64,000 nucleotides of DNA from Campylorhamphus procurvoides (GCA_013396655.1 WBMV01004890.1:831025-895024), one strand, 5' to 3'; positions 1-12,962 are shown, numbered from the stretch's first letter. Numbers and translations: made by a program. The notes: generated from the letters alone by a model not told the origin.

Positions 1-2834
1 ATAATTTGATTGTGCAAAACTTTCTAGGAAATAAATCTCTCAAATCTCCCAGGTAGGGAGGGATGAGATTTGATTTTTTTAAAAAAACTAAAAAGCTGGA
101 ATTTATATTGTACTCTAAATACAGGCAGAATTAAAATGGAACCAGTTTCTTGTAGAAGTTTTATCCCGTGTTTCTGTATAAAAATTCTTAGTCACCAGAA
201 TGCAGAGGATGCTTCACTTCTTGTAATATAAATTTCTGTGTCTATTGTGGCCTTAGTCTTTAATTTATATTAATATAATGAGAAAAAGTCAAACTTCTGT
301 TTTAAGTGCATCTCGGGTGTTTTGCTGTACTTCTTTTATCTGTGACTTGTTGTGGTTGTCTTTTGCATATCATCAGCCTTGAGTTTTCCTCACTGGTGCA
401 ATGGGAAGGTCTGGAATCTGAGAGTCTCAGAGGAGAAAGTTCAATTTCAGGGATCTAATACATGAATTTTAACTGAAATGTGGTGCAGGAGGCTACTAAT
501 GTTGCTGCAGGGGTCTGACTGAATCACTCACTCCAAATCCAATTTAGAATTGGAACATACACTTTTTCCTTTGGATTGCCGGACTTAGCTGCTTGGAAAA
601 ATGGACTCCTCGGTCTCTTTGCATTTGATTCAAGAGATCTGTGTCTCTCTTTTTGCAAATAGAGAACACAGAGCTCAAAAACTAAGACTAGAGATGATAA
701 TTGCTTGCCTTGTGTAACCTTTTCAGCTTGACTGGATCTCCTGCAGTTTTTTGCTCGCTTTGATTTTGTTATCTCTGTCAGGGTCCTCAGCAGCCTTTCT
801 GAAGATGTAGTGCTATTGTATGAAAATCTATTCTAATCATTTATCTCCTGGCTGTTGCTATAATTACTCGAAATTGTGTTCCACATCAGGTAGAGGCACA
901 TTAGATTTACAGAAAGAAATACCAGGTACTGTTTCCTGTTGCTCACACAAAGGCCTGGCTTGTTTTGCTCTGCTGCTGAGCAGTTGTCTTGAATTGAACC
1001 CTCACAAGGCCAGAGGTTGGCACAGGCTGGAGAATTTCTCCTTTCTCTGGTCCTCTCATGGTTTTACTCTGGAAGCGCTTTCCCAGTCACTGTAAAGTGT
1101 GGCAAAGCCAGTGGTCTCAGGGAGGATTCTGGAATACTGTTTGTGTATTCAGAATTGTCAGTTCAGGTGTGAGAGTTCACTCATGACAACTTAATATGGA
1201 AATCTAAAAAGCCTGGGGGGCTCTGTCATTGGCAAGAAATAGTTTTACATTATTCATTTATTATCTAGATGTTACTGAATCACAGGTTAATTGGTGTTGT
1301 AACCTGTCTGATAACAACACTGCTTTAGTTTGGGATTCTGATATACTTCTGGGAAAGTTTAGGTTGGCTTTTTCACCCTCCTACCAGTACTTTAGGCACT
1401 AAAAGTATCTTTTTCTGTATGTAGATTTCTAGGGGAAATAAGATAAGCAATAGAACTGTTGAAATATCAGAAAAGTCACAGCTCCAGGACACCTAAAATG
1501 GCAGAAGTTGCCTCATTCTACAAAATGCAGTTACATCTCATGGTCATTTCAGAGTAATATGCTGAAAATATAGGTTTAAATATCATTTAAAACTTAATTT
1601 AGAAATAGTAACTACAGGAAAGACCTTTGAGAATTAATCCAGATTTTTCTAAGTGAGACCTCAAAAAGGCACTGGAAGTATTTGAATTGTTAACGTTCAA
1701 TAACTGACTTTTCTTTAGAATGTGTCTGAATGATCTGGTTGATTTAATTAAAGACTGTGTTAATAATTACACTTGGAAATGTGACTGACTGCAGACAACA
1801 ATCCCCGTAGGTTTGCGTAGGCTCAGGTTAATTGAGCTGAGCTTAGTTAGGAAGGAGAGGTTTGCAGGAGACAAGGCAGGCACTGCCCTCCTCCTGCTGA
1901 GCAAATCCATCCCTTTTGCCATCTTTTATAGCCCAAGTTGAAACCTTGACAGCACTACCCTTCCAACTGTATCTGCATGGATTGTACCTTGTGACTTCAG
2001 TGAAAGACAGTCTTGTGTGAGATTCTCTTGGTTACATTTCAGAGATTCATTCAAACTGTATGAGGCTTTCTAAGGAAGGATAAAAGATCATTTTTTTCCA
2101 GGCCCAGGTTCAATAAAACTGCCAGGCTTAAGCGTGTCATTGCAAGCCTGTGATTGGATCTGTGCCCCTAAATGAGATCTTAGCATGATCTTTAAAACAT
2201 ATATATTCTTATGTACTTTGCTAAAGAATGACTTCAAAGAGGTAATTAAAGAGGAGTATTTCCCATGAGTTAGGGAAATCTCCTCATTCATGTCTGAGGT
2301 TTCTTTTTTCTGCCCATAGTGTATCCCCAAAATGTTCCAGAATAAATATGCTGTGAGAATACGCTCAGAAGTTCTACAATGTGTATTTTGTTTGTAAACT
2401 TCATCATGAAGATATTTATCTCTCTGTTAATCAATATTTCCAGTCTCCCAAGAAGTTCTGCAAGATGTTAAGGGGGCTAGAACAGTCTTTGTCACCTCAC
2501 ATGAGCCAGATCATGAGAATGAGGTATCTGAACTAACCTTTCTTAAAACAGCTTTAATATGAGTCAACCAAGTTCAAGGGTTCTTCAAATCAATCCCTTC
2601 CTGTTCATGTGCAAGAGAAATTGAGGGCAGTGCTTATTGTCGTGAATAAGAAATACTCTCAGAATCCAAGCTGCCAGAATCTCCAAAGCTCACACTGTAA
2701 ACATTTCACTGCCTCAGTGACAGCTAAGTGAGGATGCCTTGCTCATTATCCAGAAAGAATATGTGGCACAGATGAGCTTAGAATGTAAATTTCTAAGGAA
2801 ATGGAGAAAATAGAATTCATTTTTCGTGCAGAAA
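1..2834. other. Unique noncoding DNA, no gene seen
   Basis: AT-leaning sequence with stops in all frames. The longest open frames are under 100 codons and show no domain, signal peptide or splice pairing that I can support. No repeat family is recognised. It is most simply intronic or intergenic. Confidence 0.6.
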
Positions 2835-2856
2835 TGTGTGTGTGTGTAGGGGGGGG
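2835..2856. repeat. Short TG microsatellite followed by a G run
   Basis: About six and a half TG units run directly into a tract of eight G residues after a single A. Simple-sequence tracts like this are common in vertebrate noncoding DNA and tend to be length-variable. Confidence 0.8.
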
Positions 2857-5800
2857 TTCATGCTGAAACGTTCACAGAAAATTAATTAGTAAAAATCCAG
2901 CAAATACGTTGCATTGGTAAAAGTAAAAGTACTTTTCAGAGCAGTAGGAAATAAGAGGGGCTGCAATCATTGAGGTTAAATGGGAAATGGGAGGGCAAAT
3001 GGATCCTCAGTAGTAGCTGTTCATTATAGGATTTTTGAATAAAAGACAGAAATCAGGAGAAATGTAAAAGAAGGATATGTAACTTACTGTGGTATGAAAC
3101 ACATTCACTGTGTTCAACTTCACCAGAGCTTCTGAAAATTTGTTAACATTTTGAAATGTGTTTTCTGAGGGGGAAAAAAGAACTAGTTGCTCCCAGTGCA
3201 TCTTTGCAGCACTGTCAGAGCTAAATGTCTGTGGACACTTACCAAGACTCCCGTCATTGCCTCGACACATGGAATGTTCCTGGAAGATGAGGGGTTTAGT
3301 GAAGTGCAGAGAGGAGCCCCTTTGGTTACAAGCAGGTCACTTGGGGCAGGGGTGATTTAAGTTTCCCAAAACAAGGAGAGGCTGGCTGGTATTTTGGGAC
3401 TCAGATCCATAATTTACATTGCTGGGCTACCAGGGTGTTTGCAGCAATGTCACACTAACCTCCATGAATTCTTGATTGAGAAATAAAAAATTCACCATAT
3501 GGACTGATGGGAGCACTGGTGTACAGACACAAGGCATTTGAAGGCAAGGCTGGTGGGAACACAAACACATCTGACATTTCAGACAACTTTTAATGTTCAA
3601 TCCATGCAACCCCCCGCCCTCCACACTGCCCGCAGAGCTGAGAGTGGAGAGGAGCTCACTGGTTTCTTGGATTTCTGGATTTGTTAGGTTGTCTGAACTT
3701 CCCTCAGCCACGGGAGCAGGATCCAGAGTGGTGTTTGAGCCACAATTTACCTCCCCCAGGTCACACCAGTTTGTCTTTCAGCAGCTGCCCAGCCAGGAGG
3801 AGCTACTTTGTCCCCTGTGCCCCCTCCCTTTTAGCCAGGGGTTCCTTTACCTGAGCCTGACTCTGGGGATGGGGTGCCTGGGCAAACGGGTACCCCTGGC
3901 ACTGCAGGGGTGGCAAACAGCCTGGCATCAGTGGAACTAACTCACAGCCTGTGCAGTAATGGTGAGGGTTATTCAGAGGAACAGAAGTGGAAAGCAGAAC
4001 TCTTGTATGGTTTGTTTCTTAGTAACAGCTGAAGTAGAAATTGCCTGAGATGCCAAGGCTTGCACTAAACATCACCACTGTTTGATCAGCTGTTTCTGCT
4101 GGTCTGGGACCTCAGCCCTGGCTGCTCTGCTGCGTTTTGGTTGCTCCTGAGACATCACCTCCTAACTTGACCCTCGTGTAAAGCAGTCAGCTCCCTTAGA
4201 GTGAAATAAATACCAGAGGAAAAAATGGAGCCAACAAGTTATATACAGTGCAGTTTTCCACTGTGCTTTCCATTTCAGTGAGCACTCATGCTCTCCTGGT
4301 CCACTCTGGCTGTAGTTTGATGCGTTCTGTGCTCCTTCACTGATAATTTTGTGTTATTTTTATCTTAAAATGGCAACTTGCCACTAAAATCTACTTTAAG
4401 TGAAACTGAACTTACATTTATTTTATATTCAGGTGACTTCTCTCTCCAGACTCTGTTTGTTGGGTTTTTTTTTATCGTCTTGAACTGATGGAAGGCTGTA
4501 ATGTTCCCTTCCTCTAACCCGATCTGACTCAGGATTCACAGGCAGGACAACTTTTATCTGCTTTGGAAAGGGGTTTCAACAACACCTTGTTTAGTATTGG
4601 AGCCTGCTGATCAATGTTTAAGGGGTACATTGAAGTTGGAAAGTGCTTACGTAGGCCTCTTAATTTTTTTAAATCATTCCCTGTGCAGAGCAGAGAACTT
4701 AAAGAACAGCTGATTTATTTTGTAAATGTCTTTTGTACACGGAGAAGGTTCCAAAAGACAAAACCATTTCCGCAGAACCCCTGAGGGACACCACTTTTTA
4801 CTGCATTTATTACACTGCTTAGATTTAAATTCTGAAATGTTCAGAACATTATCTGTACTTTATCCTGCTTTTTAACCATATCTTTAAAGTCAGAGAATCC
4901 TCTCATGAAGAGAATAAGCGTTGCTTATTGATAGTTTCTGCTTCCTAATTGAAGGCTTTCAGTAGTGTCCATCTTTAAAGGACTTTGCATAATTCACTGC
5001 ACTATTTTCTTACTGCCTTAGGAAATTATAAGCATCTCTTGCAGTGATCTTTCACTCCAAGGATTAAGACTTTTCATATTCCTAAACGGGAAGAATTCTA
5101 ATAACTGTTGTGTCAGTGAGCTCTGGGTAATGGCCAGAAGTGGCACAGGAGGCTGCTGTCAGTTCATACAGCACTGAGGGAGCTTTTATGGGGGAAATCT
5201 CAACCCCATTGACTGCCATAGTTCACAGGAAGGGAGGCTTGCACTATTAAACACAGCCAAGAGACAGGTATAAACCTGCTGAGGGTGGGAAATCAGGAGT
5301 AAAGGGTTTTAAACAGTTTGCATGTGGGTTGGAGGCTGAGTGGCACAGCTCTTTTATTTCATATGCCTATCAGTATTGAATAAACGACAGCTGTAGCTTA
5401 GAAACAGATGAGACTTTCTCTTAGGAAATGCCTCTGTTAAGGGCTTTTTACAGCCCTGTCACAGTTTAAATGGACTTTCAAGCTGTGCTGATGTGAAGTC
5501 CCCTGTTTGGGGCTAGGATGATGGAAGAATTGCTATCCATTTCCCAGCTCCAGTGACTGTTTTGTTGTCAGAAGTTACATATTTTAAAATATGACTCGAA
5601 ATTCTGCATTTTCTGACATGTGACACTTGTATTCTCTGTAGGTAACTCTTAGGGCACCGGTGCCTTTTGTGTAATTCATCTTGTAGTGACATCCCCCAAA
5701 TATAAAAGTTAATTGAAGGCAAGTACCTTAGGTAGCTAAAACTTAGCAATACTGGAAAAAATCTGAAACTGTGCTGTGAAGTGATGGGCCTGTGTACTGC

Positions 5801-7255
5801 TGTGTCCTGGTGAAGCATCTCAGTGCTCTCATTATGCTGATCTATCCCCAGCCCTTTTTTAATGCACTTTCAAATGTGTTGTTGCTATGAGATTATTAAG
5901 AAGAAAGTGTTTATTTCAGTTTATATATCAATCTACCTCAGTCCTCCTCCCTCCAATCATGAAGCTGCTGCCTTCCCTACTGACTGGAGTCTTTGGGAAT
6001 GGTGATGTCTTACTCCTTCCCACGATAATCTCACACCAGTTTAACAGAGCTCTGGATAAACACAGCCAGCTCTGGATCCTCCCAGCAAAAAGATGGGAAA
6101 ATGCTTGATTATTTCTACCTCAGTGTAACAGAGCAACGTGATCTGGAGATATACTCTAGCTGTGAATGTCAGGGATAAATAGGCAGCTTACAAATGGCAT
6201 TGAAAATGGTCTGTACTGCTGAGAGGGGAAAAAAGATTTGGTTTCTTATTGTTCTGCCAGCCCTGGGTTGATTTAAAAAAAAATGACTGGTGTGTTTTGT
6301 TGAGGATGATAGAGTAATGGCTTTTGAAAGTGCAGGAGCTCTTTTCTTCAAATGTTTGCATTTTAGACTGAATTTATTAGGCTGGGCTGTTCTGTGTGGC
6401 TGGGTTTGCAGGAGTAGCTCTACCCTAGTGCAGCACAGGACGGTGGCACTAATATGTTAACATCTGTTCGCTACAGCAGAGGTACAACGACCTTGGTGTA
6501 TCATCATTAATTTCCCAAAAACAAACCATCCAGAACTATTGCTGGTAGAAACAATTTGAAGAACATCAGCATATAGTCAAACTTATTTAATCTTTGACAT
6601 TGACAGAGGGGTTGTTGCTTTTGTGACCAAAACTCATCAGGACCGCAAAGGTGGGGCCTTGCTTTGCCCAAGCACTGCAGATACACATGGCCCACTGGGG
6701 AGACTCATCCCTGGGAAGGGTGAGAATGAGAATCTGGACTTCAGGAAACCTTCACAGGGTTCTTTTTAATCAGAATACATGGGAACACTGGCAAAGAGCT
6801 TAGTCTTCATTTCTGTGCCTCACGGCCTCGGAGCACAGGTGCATAAATGATGGAAGAGGCAGCATGTCCCCCTGGAATTTGGGCATTTGTGTGTGTACCA
6901 GGCTGGTTCTGCAGCTCTGGCAGCTGGGAACAGCACAGCCAGTCACTCCAGGATCTGGCCCCTGCTTTGTGCTGCTTTCCATTTCTGTCCCTCAAACCCA
7001 CACACGGCTCCAAGCAGCCCCCAGCAAACTGGGAATGTGTGATGCTGCAGCTGCTCCTTGTGGGGGGATATTGTGTTCCTGCAGCAATTTATTTCAGAGG
7101 AGATCACTGATGGGCTCCCTGCAGGTCAGAGCAGGAGGGGAGACTGAGAAGCCACTGCTGCCCATGGCTGGTGGGGACTGAACCCCTTGTGGGGCCACTG
7201 GCACTGCCTCTCACTGCCCAGCTCCTGTCAGTCCCTGCATGGTCCATTCACTTCA
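2857..7255. other. Unique noncoding DNA, no supported gene
   Basis: Mostly AT-leaning unique sequence, becoming GC-richer after about 6800. Open frames reach 115 codons (3593-3940, plus) but have no recognisable domains. One small minus-strand pseudo-exon (3243-3279) is listed separately. No known RNA gene or mobile element is visible. Confidence 0.55.
3243..3279 (-). other. Candidate small exon (minus strand)
   Basis: On the minus strand a pyrimidine-rich acceptor ending in TTCCAG precedes 37 nt, which ends at a strong donor of the form CTTG|GTAAGT. The first frame is open and reads EHSMCRGNDGSL plus one base. A second frame is open too, so coding sense is not shown. It is phase-compatible with the minus-strand candidate at 12345-12403. 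No protein family is recognised. Splice-like pairs of this quality arise by chance in long introns. Confidence 0.12.
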
Positions 7256-7317
7256 GAGCTGGACCTGGTGACCCTCGTGGGTCCCTTCCAACTGAGAACA
7301 GTCCGTGAACTATGTGA
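7256..7317 (+). mobile_element. CR1-like LINE 3'-end fragment
   Basis: The stretch GAGCTGGACCTGGTGACCCT followed by CGTGGGTCCCTTCCAACTGA matches, from memory, the pattern of the avian CR1 3' untranslated tail (pyrimidine-rich TCCCTTCCAAC near the end). CR1 tails normally finish in short ATTCTATG-type repeats; here the end is degraded (GTCCGTGAACTATGTGA). CR1 copies are usually 5'-truncated, and no reverse transcriptase reading frame is present here. An LTR that carries a similar motif is the alternative. Confidence 0.6.
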
Positions 7318-7390
7318 CAGCTGACCCAGACTGCTGCTCCATCACACAGTGTGGGACTCCAGTGTCTCTCACTGCTCCTGTGACAAACCA

Positions 7391-7560
7391 GGGACATGTC
7401 CCTGCTGTGGCACTGGCTGCAGGCAGTGTCACCTTCCCTTGGCCCATGAGCTGGACAGCCCTGGGACGTGTCCCTGCTGTGGCAGTGGTTGCTGGCAGTG
7501 TCACCTTCCAGTGTGCCCATGAGCTGGACAGCCCTGGGACGTGTCCCTGCTGTGGCAGTG
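7391..7560. repeat. 72-73-bp minisatellite, about 2.4 copies
   Basis: Copies begin at 7391, 7463 and 7536, each with GGGACRTGTCCCTGCTGTGG. Copies one and two continue through a GGCAGTGTCACCTTCC core to GCCCATGAGCTGGACAGCCC, and the third is cut short near 7560. The spacings are 72 and 73 bp. The array lies in a GC-rich patch directly after the CR1-like tail. Overlapping open frames here, including 194 codons on the minus strand (7310-7894), reflect the GC-rich repeat composition and show no domain. Confidence 0.85.
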
Positions 7561-10500
7561 CCATTATCCAGCTCATGTTCCCCAGACAGAGACGATGAGA
7601 CCTCGAGGAAGCCAAAGGTGGTGGATGTTCCCTGCCAGGGGCTCTGGCACTTCTCCAGCCAGCTCTGCCCACTGCCCAGGGCAGCCCCAGGATGGGGGAA
7701 CTGAGGGCACAGGGTGACAGCCAAAATTCATTAAACTCTGGAAATTTCCCACGGGTGGGCTCCCCGGGAGCTCCGAGCCACAGGTCACCGTTAATGGAGT
7801 TCCTGGGCTGAGCTCCTCGTGGTGTTTGACCTGCTGGCTGGAGGCTGCTGGGGTGTGAAGGCCTGGCTGCTGCACAGGAGTGATGGGCATGCAATTTTCG
7901 GGGCTAATGATTGTGCTGACCTAATGTCCTCATCCAGCTGCTTTCTATTACTGTCTCTTAACTGGGACAGGGCAGGCTCGAGGGACTGCCTTTCTATAAT
8001 GAGCTGGCTGTGCAATTATGGCAGCTACTGCAGGACACCAGGGCTAAATCTATCTCCTTTTTTGCTTCATCATCTATTTTTATATTATTCTGGCCTAATG
8101 TGGGCATTCCAAAACCTGTGAGTTTATTGCTCCTGGGTGAAATGGATAGTGGTAATGGTGCTGCTGGGTGTTGTGAGGCAGGGGTGGCAAGGGAGTTGTT
8201 TCACTGCTGGCTTTGCACTCTGTCCTCTTGCCTCAGTGCTCTGTAGGCTTACAGAATTATTGACATGTGAAAGCAAATCACCAGAGGTCTTCTTGTTTAT
8301 ATTTCTATTCCAGGTTTTTTTTTTTTTGCTTGCTAAATTAAGCAGGGAGCATTAGTGTCATTTTTATCTGAATCTATGGACAGGCTGTAGTGGCTCAACA
8401 GTTTACTTGAAAATGCATTGTTTACCTTGAATTTCAGATTTGGTTTATTGGAGTTACACTCTGGATTTATTCTGAACTTCTACCATCTAAGAAGTATGAA
8501 ATCCTAGTTTTGGTTATTTTATGGAAAGTGCCAAGATTATCATAGGTCATAGCACAACAGCACATGTGGCTATTTTGCTAAAAGTATGGATGAAGGAGGC
8601 TTAGGTTTACTTTTAAAAGGACTGCAAAGACCATTTGTTTCACTACATACAAAACCTGGGTATTTTTATGGTTAATTTATTAGGTACTGATGCTTTCTCT
8701 CATTATCTCTCATTGTCTCATTATAGGAGTAATGGGATTTATTCCCAGTGTTGGCAAGTTCTGTGCAGTACAGGTTTCTTGGTAAAAGTGAGTTTCAATT
8801 TCAAAGAGAAAATCATGTTATTTTGCAACTGCTGTGTGCCAGGCACACAAATATACAACATGTTTCATCAAAATCATGGTATATATTAGTGAAAACAAAT
8901 GTTTGGAGGCTTGTTTCTCTTTTAGTTACTTATTTGGCAGAGTTTAATCAGGTTCCCCTACAGACATTTTAGGAAAGATGACATTATGACTGGGACTTCA
9001 CACATTAAGTGAATTAATCATGATAAGTACACCTTTTGCATACTGATTTATATAAGAAAATTCATTTGAAAGATCTTAAACAGCCAATATTAACTGAACA
9101 TCACAAATATTATTCGGAAGTAGTTAAGGGCAGATATAGTTTTCACCAGCTGCTAAAATCACTGCCTGAGTTTACATAAATTTGTAGCAATCTAATGCTG
9201 CTATCCATAGCAGTAAATAAACTGAGCAAAATTTAATTAAAGATACATATCTCTGAAATGTGAGCCCTGATTCCCCCTGTTTTCCATTCAGCATATTCCA
9301 TTCATGTACATCTTTAATATATTGGGGTTTTTTAGTGGGCAGCGATGTGTGACAGCCACAGGCCATGGTTTAGTGCTGTGGAAGCCCCAGAGAGCTGGCC
9401 CTGCAGTAAATCCCCGCAACTCCTCAAATGTTTCTGGCTGTGGACATAGATTTCATTAGTTGCCTTAACCTACAGATGACTTCTAAAAATCTAGGTGTTT
9501 ATGTTCGTGGCCCAGGCAATAATCCATCTGAGATGTTTGTTTTCTAGAGTCTCAATTTGGCCAGCTTGTTTACTGTTGTGAAGACACAAATTGCTATAAA
9601 TAGACCTCTTAGTGCCTTCCCAGCCACTTTAATAAAATATCTGAGATGTTATTTGTAAAAAACAGTTTTAGTTTAGAATCTTATCTGGGCATTAGTCAGT
9701 GCAATGGTACAAACAGCAATGAAGGAAAACAACTTGCATGAGGTAACATTTTGGGATCATGTTTCACCTTTCTGATACTCAGCAACTTTGCTGAAGATTA
9801 AAGATTAGTTTTATAACAGGACATAAAGGGTCTTGGCAGTCTAGGGAGTGTGGATGTAAAGGTGAATTTTAATTTGCCTTCCAGGATTGCTTTTAGAAAC
9901 AAGAAGGAAGTGAATGAAAACTAATGAGTTATCAAGAAGGTGATCTCTCCTGCATGTGTATTTTTCTGTGCTTTTGATGGAGATGTTTAAATATGTTAAA
10001 AGAACGATTTAGATTTATAGCTCTATTTATCATGATTACTTCACTAAATTTGGCAAGACATGTTAGAATTTCGTGTTTCAAAGGCATAGTGCTTTAGGAA
10101 GTGAAGTATTACCGTATGACTTTGCTTATTTTTTAAATTTTGTCGACACTAAAAGTGCCAGATACTATATTGCAATATTCCTGAAGGGGTAGGCTTGTTG
10201 ATTTGGGGTTTTTTCTCTCTTTTTTTCTCCTGTTGCCCTGCTGTTGTTTAGCACAGTGAAGCAGTGCTATTGCAGGTAATTGGTCACATCCTGGAGTTCA
10301 GAGGTAGTGAAGAACACTCAGCAGAAGGCTGTCACAAAATACTCCAGCAGCTCAAACTCTGCTCAGTGGCCTGGACTGGGAATCACAAGCAGAAATGTGT
10401 TCTGGATGCTGAGGAGCCAGGCAGATGAAAAAGGGGAGAAGCCAGGGGGCAGCCAGTCTTAGAGCCATCCTGACCCACAGGTGGATTCCCAATTAAATGA

Positions 10501-12344
10501 ACTCTGCACCCAGTGATTATCAGATTGTAATGTTTAATAGTGCCTGAGCTCGGTGAGACAAGCCAGGATTCCACATTTGCTCAGATAAATGCCAGGGCAT
10601 GCACAGACCCTTGGCAGGTTTTTGCCCTTGCTCTTGGCAGTGCAGATCTTGATTCTCTCCCTTGCTGGGGGGTTGGTACAGCAGGTCCAGGACTAGTTAA
10701 GCAGTGGAGGGGTTGGTTAACAGAGTGTGGTGACACAGCCTCTTCCAGGATTGTCTCTTGGTCAGATGTTGTGTGTCCAAGACATGAAACTGTTTGAAAT
10801 GATCTGCATGTTCTTGTTGCTACACAAAAGTTCATTCCTATGACATGAAAAATACCTGTATTTGTCTTCTAACAGCCCTGCAAAACATGAGAGGTGGCTT
10901 GCAGGGATCAAAAAAGTGTATTCTAATAAAACTACTTTTTGGAATATTTATCTGTTGAAGGAAAGAGCTCTCTTAACATCAGTGATGGAAGAAAAACTAA
11001 TAAAACCAATTCTGCTTTGTCATTGGCAATTCCAAACTCATTAATTAATTTTTCTAGGCTTCTATAATTTCTTCATGCTCAAAATCCTCTTTGCCTAATA
11101 TTCCAAGCAAATTTCCAAAGGCCAGGAGATGGTTTTCTTAAGCTTATTCTAAATGTTTATTTGTGGCACCTTTTTTTTTCTTTAATCCCTTCTGTCATTC
11201 CATGGGAACCTGGGAAGGTGGGAAGATATTAAAGGTGAAAACTGTGGGGTTTAAAAATGTACAGGATTCAGGTTGATGTGAGACACTGGAAAACTAAGGA
11301 GAAAATATCATTTCTAGGAAAATAAGTAAGAAAAAGAGGACTTGACATGTGGGTGAGATGGGACAGTTCAGTGAAATTATTATGGACTTTCAGGCACATG
11401 ATAGATGAGGATCCTGGCTCATAACATGTACCTTTCAAAGTTTTTCTGCTTTTTTGTCTTTGAAATTTGACAGAGGGCATTTCATGTATATTTAATACCA
11501 AAATGACATTAAATGATCTTTCCAATTTCCTGTTTCAGGAGCTTTCTTTATTCGAGAGGGTTTCCTTTCTTTCTTTCTGCTAAGGTGTTGGCTTGAGATA
11601 TGTAACAAATAGCAACTATTAGAATGGCAAATATTGTCCTCTATTCATTCTGGAGAGAGGAACTGTGTATGCATGCACCTCAAGATAAGACCTTTCTAAA
11701 TGCTAAAAGCAGTAAACACAGTTTAAAAGACTTCACTGTGCTTGCAGTGTTATCAGCATATCTCCGTTTTTGTCAGTATTCATGGGCTTGCTTATGTAGA
11801 ATGGAAAGTTCCCAATCGAGTGCAACTTTCAGAAGTACTAAAAAAGCCATTTGTAAGGATTTTTTTCTCCTGTCAGTCACGTAGAGCTTTTAGCACAAGA
11901 ACAATAAATTGCAGCTTCCTGGAGCAAGTGCTCTAAAGCCCCGGTTTTGTTATGTCACAGAGGGATTATTGTGAGAAAGACAGGGCTCCTTCACCCGGGC
12001 TGTGATTTCTCTTGGTGAAATTGCTGTGTTCCTGACTAGTACATCAGATGTCAGGGGGACAGCAGGAGACAGCAAATGGATATCATACTCCACCCAAATC
12101 ACAGGCCAGAGCAACAGGCTCTTGCAGGGGGATGATCTACAAGGGAAGGCACCAGCGCCACAAAGCAAGGGCACCAAGTGACAACACCTCATGGGCAGCC
12201 CAGTTCTCCTGGGGTTTGTCCCCACCCCCTCCTTGGGGAACAGTTACCTGATTACAGAGGCATGATTATAGCAGGATGGGCGTGGAGAAATTGGGCTGGG
12301 TCTGGGTGGCTTGGCCACAGATCTCAGGGGGTTATTCCACTTAC
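7561..12344. other. Mostly unique noncoding DNA
   Basis: GC-rich to about 7850, then AT-leaning. A T run of about 13 bases ends near 8327. A segment at 7890-8110 carries several AT-rich motifs (ATGCAATTTTC, TGCAATTATGG, TATTATTCTGG) that could be regulatory, but this is inference. A 24-nt microexon candidate at 10252-10275 is listed separately. No other gene is supported. Confidence 0.5.
10252..10275 (+). other. Candidate 24-nt microexon
   Basis: A pyrimidine-rich tract of roughly 45 bases (10207-10249) ends in TGTTTAG and is followed by 24 nt and the donor CAG|GTAATT. The 24 nt is a multiple of three and reads HSEAVLLQ. TGC-containing motifs (TTGCCCTGCTG) lie just before the acceptor. That arrangement is known from SRRM4-dependent neural microexons in vertebrates. 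Whether this is spliced at all is inference; the sequence shows only the signals. It is phase-compatible with the 33-nt candidate at 15312-15344. No gene identity is recognised. Confidence 0.22.
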
Positions 12345-12403
12345 CTTGGGAGAGGATTTAATTGAGTGATCCCACGGTGACACACAGACATTGCCTCAGA
12401 AGC
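12345..12403 (-). other. Candidate 59-nt exon (minus strand)
   Basis: The minus strand reads an acceptor ending CCTTTGCTGCAG, then 59 nt, then a consensus donor AAG|GTAAGTGG. Only the first frame is open, reading ASEAMSVCHRGITQLNPLP plus two bases. The two leftover bases join in phase with the candidate at 3243-3279. No domain or family is recognised and no further exons were linked. The donor is excellent, but a pseudo-exon remains the likelier explanation. Confidence 0.15.
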
Positions 12404-12962
12404 CTGCAGCAAAGGATGGCTTGCAGGAGGAAAAAAGGATGACAATTCTTTGTCATACACGTTGTGCTGCTCTTGTGTCTTCATTCACTGACTTCTCAGA
12501 CATGACAAGACACAGCTGCTGGTCTGGAAATTACAAGTTTCCAGAAGGGGGGAAGACAGTAAGGGTGAGGGAGAGGAAGAAACCAGTTATACAAATAGTG
12601 TGATAATGTACTGCATTAAGATACATAAATAAAAATTGCTGTTAAGACGTTTAGATAGTTGTCAGGTCTTCACAGATGAACAATAGTCAGCTCATTAGTT
12701 TCATGAGGGTTATTTAACCCATAATATTAATGTGCTTTACTGTTTATTAATTAAACATTAACTCGAGGAATGTCATTATTTTAAATAGAAACCCTCCATC
12801 CTTGTCTCCATTTGTACAGTGATGATGATACTGTGAAAGATCATCATCCCTCTGGTATGGGGATCACTTTATGGAGTTCTGAAAAATAACTCAGGATGTG
12901 TTCACATCCCTGGGGCCAGCCTGGGGCCAGGAGTTTTCTCAGCTGATAGCTTGGGCTGCTGG

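Noticed and set aside
3593..3940. 115-codon plus-strand frame with a CTTTCAG acceptor-like site inside
   Set aside because: No donor follows before the stop, composition is Pro/Leu-rich from GC-rich DNA, and no domain is seen.
7310..7894. 194-codon minus-strand frame
   Set aside because: It runs through the 72-73-bp minisatellite and GC-rich DNA where stops are rare; the product is repeat-derived with no domain.
8815..8860. MIR-like word TGTGTGCCAGGCAC
   Set aside because: Only about 14 bp match the MIR core pattern and the flanks do not follow; too short to call.
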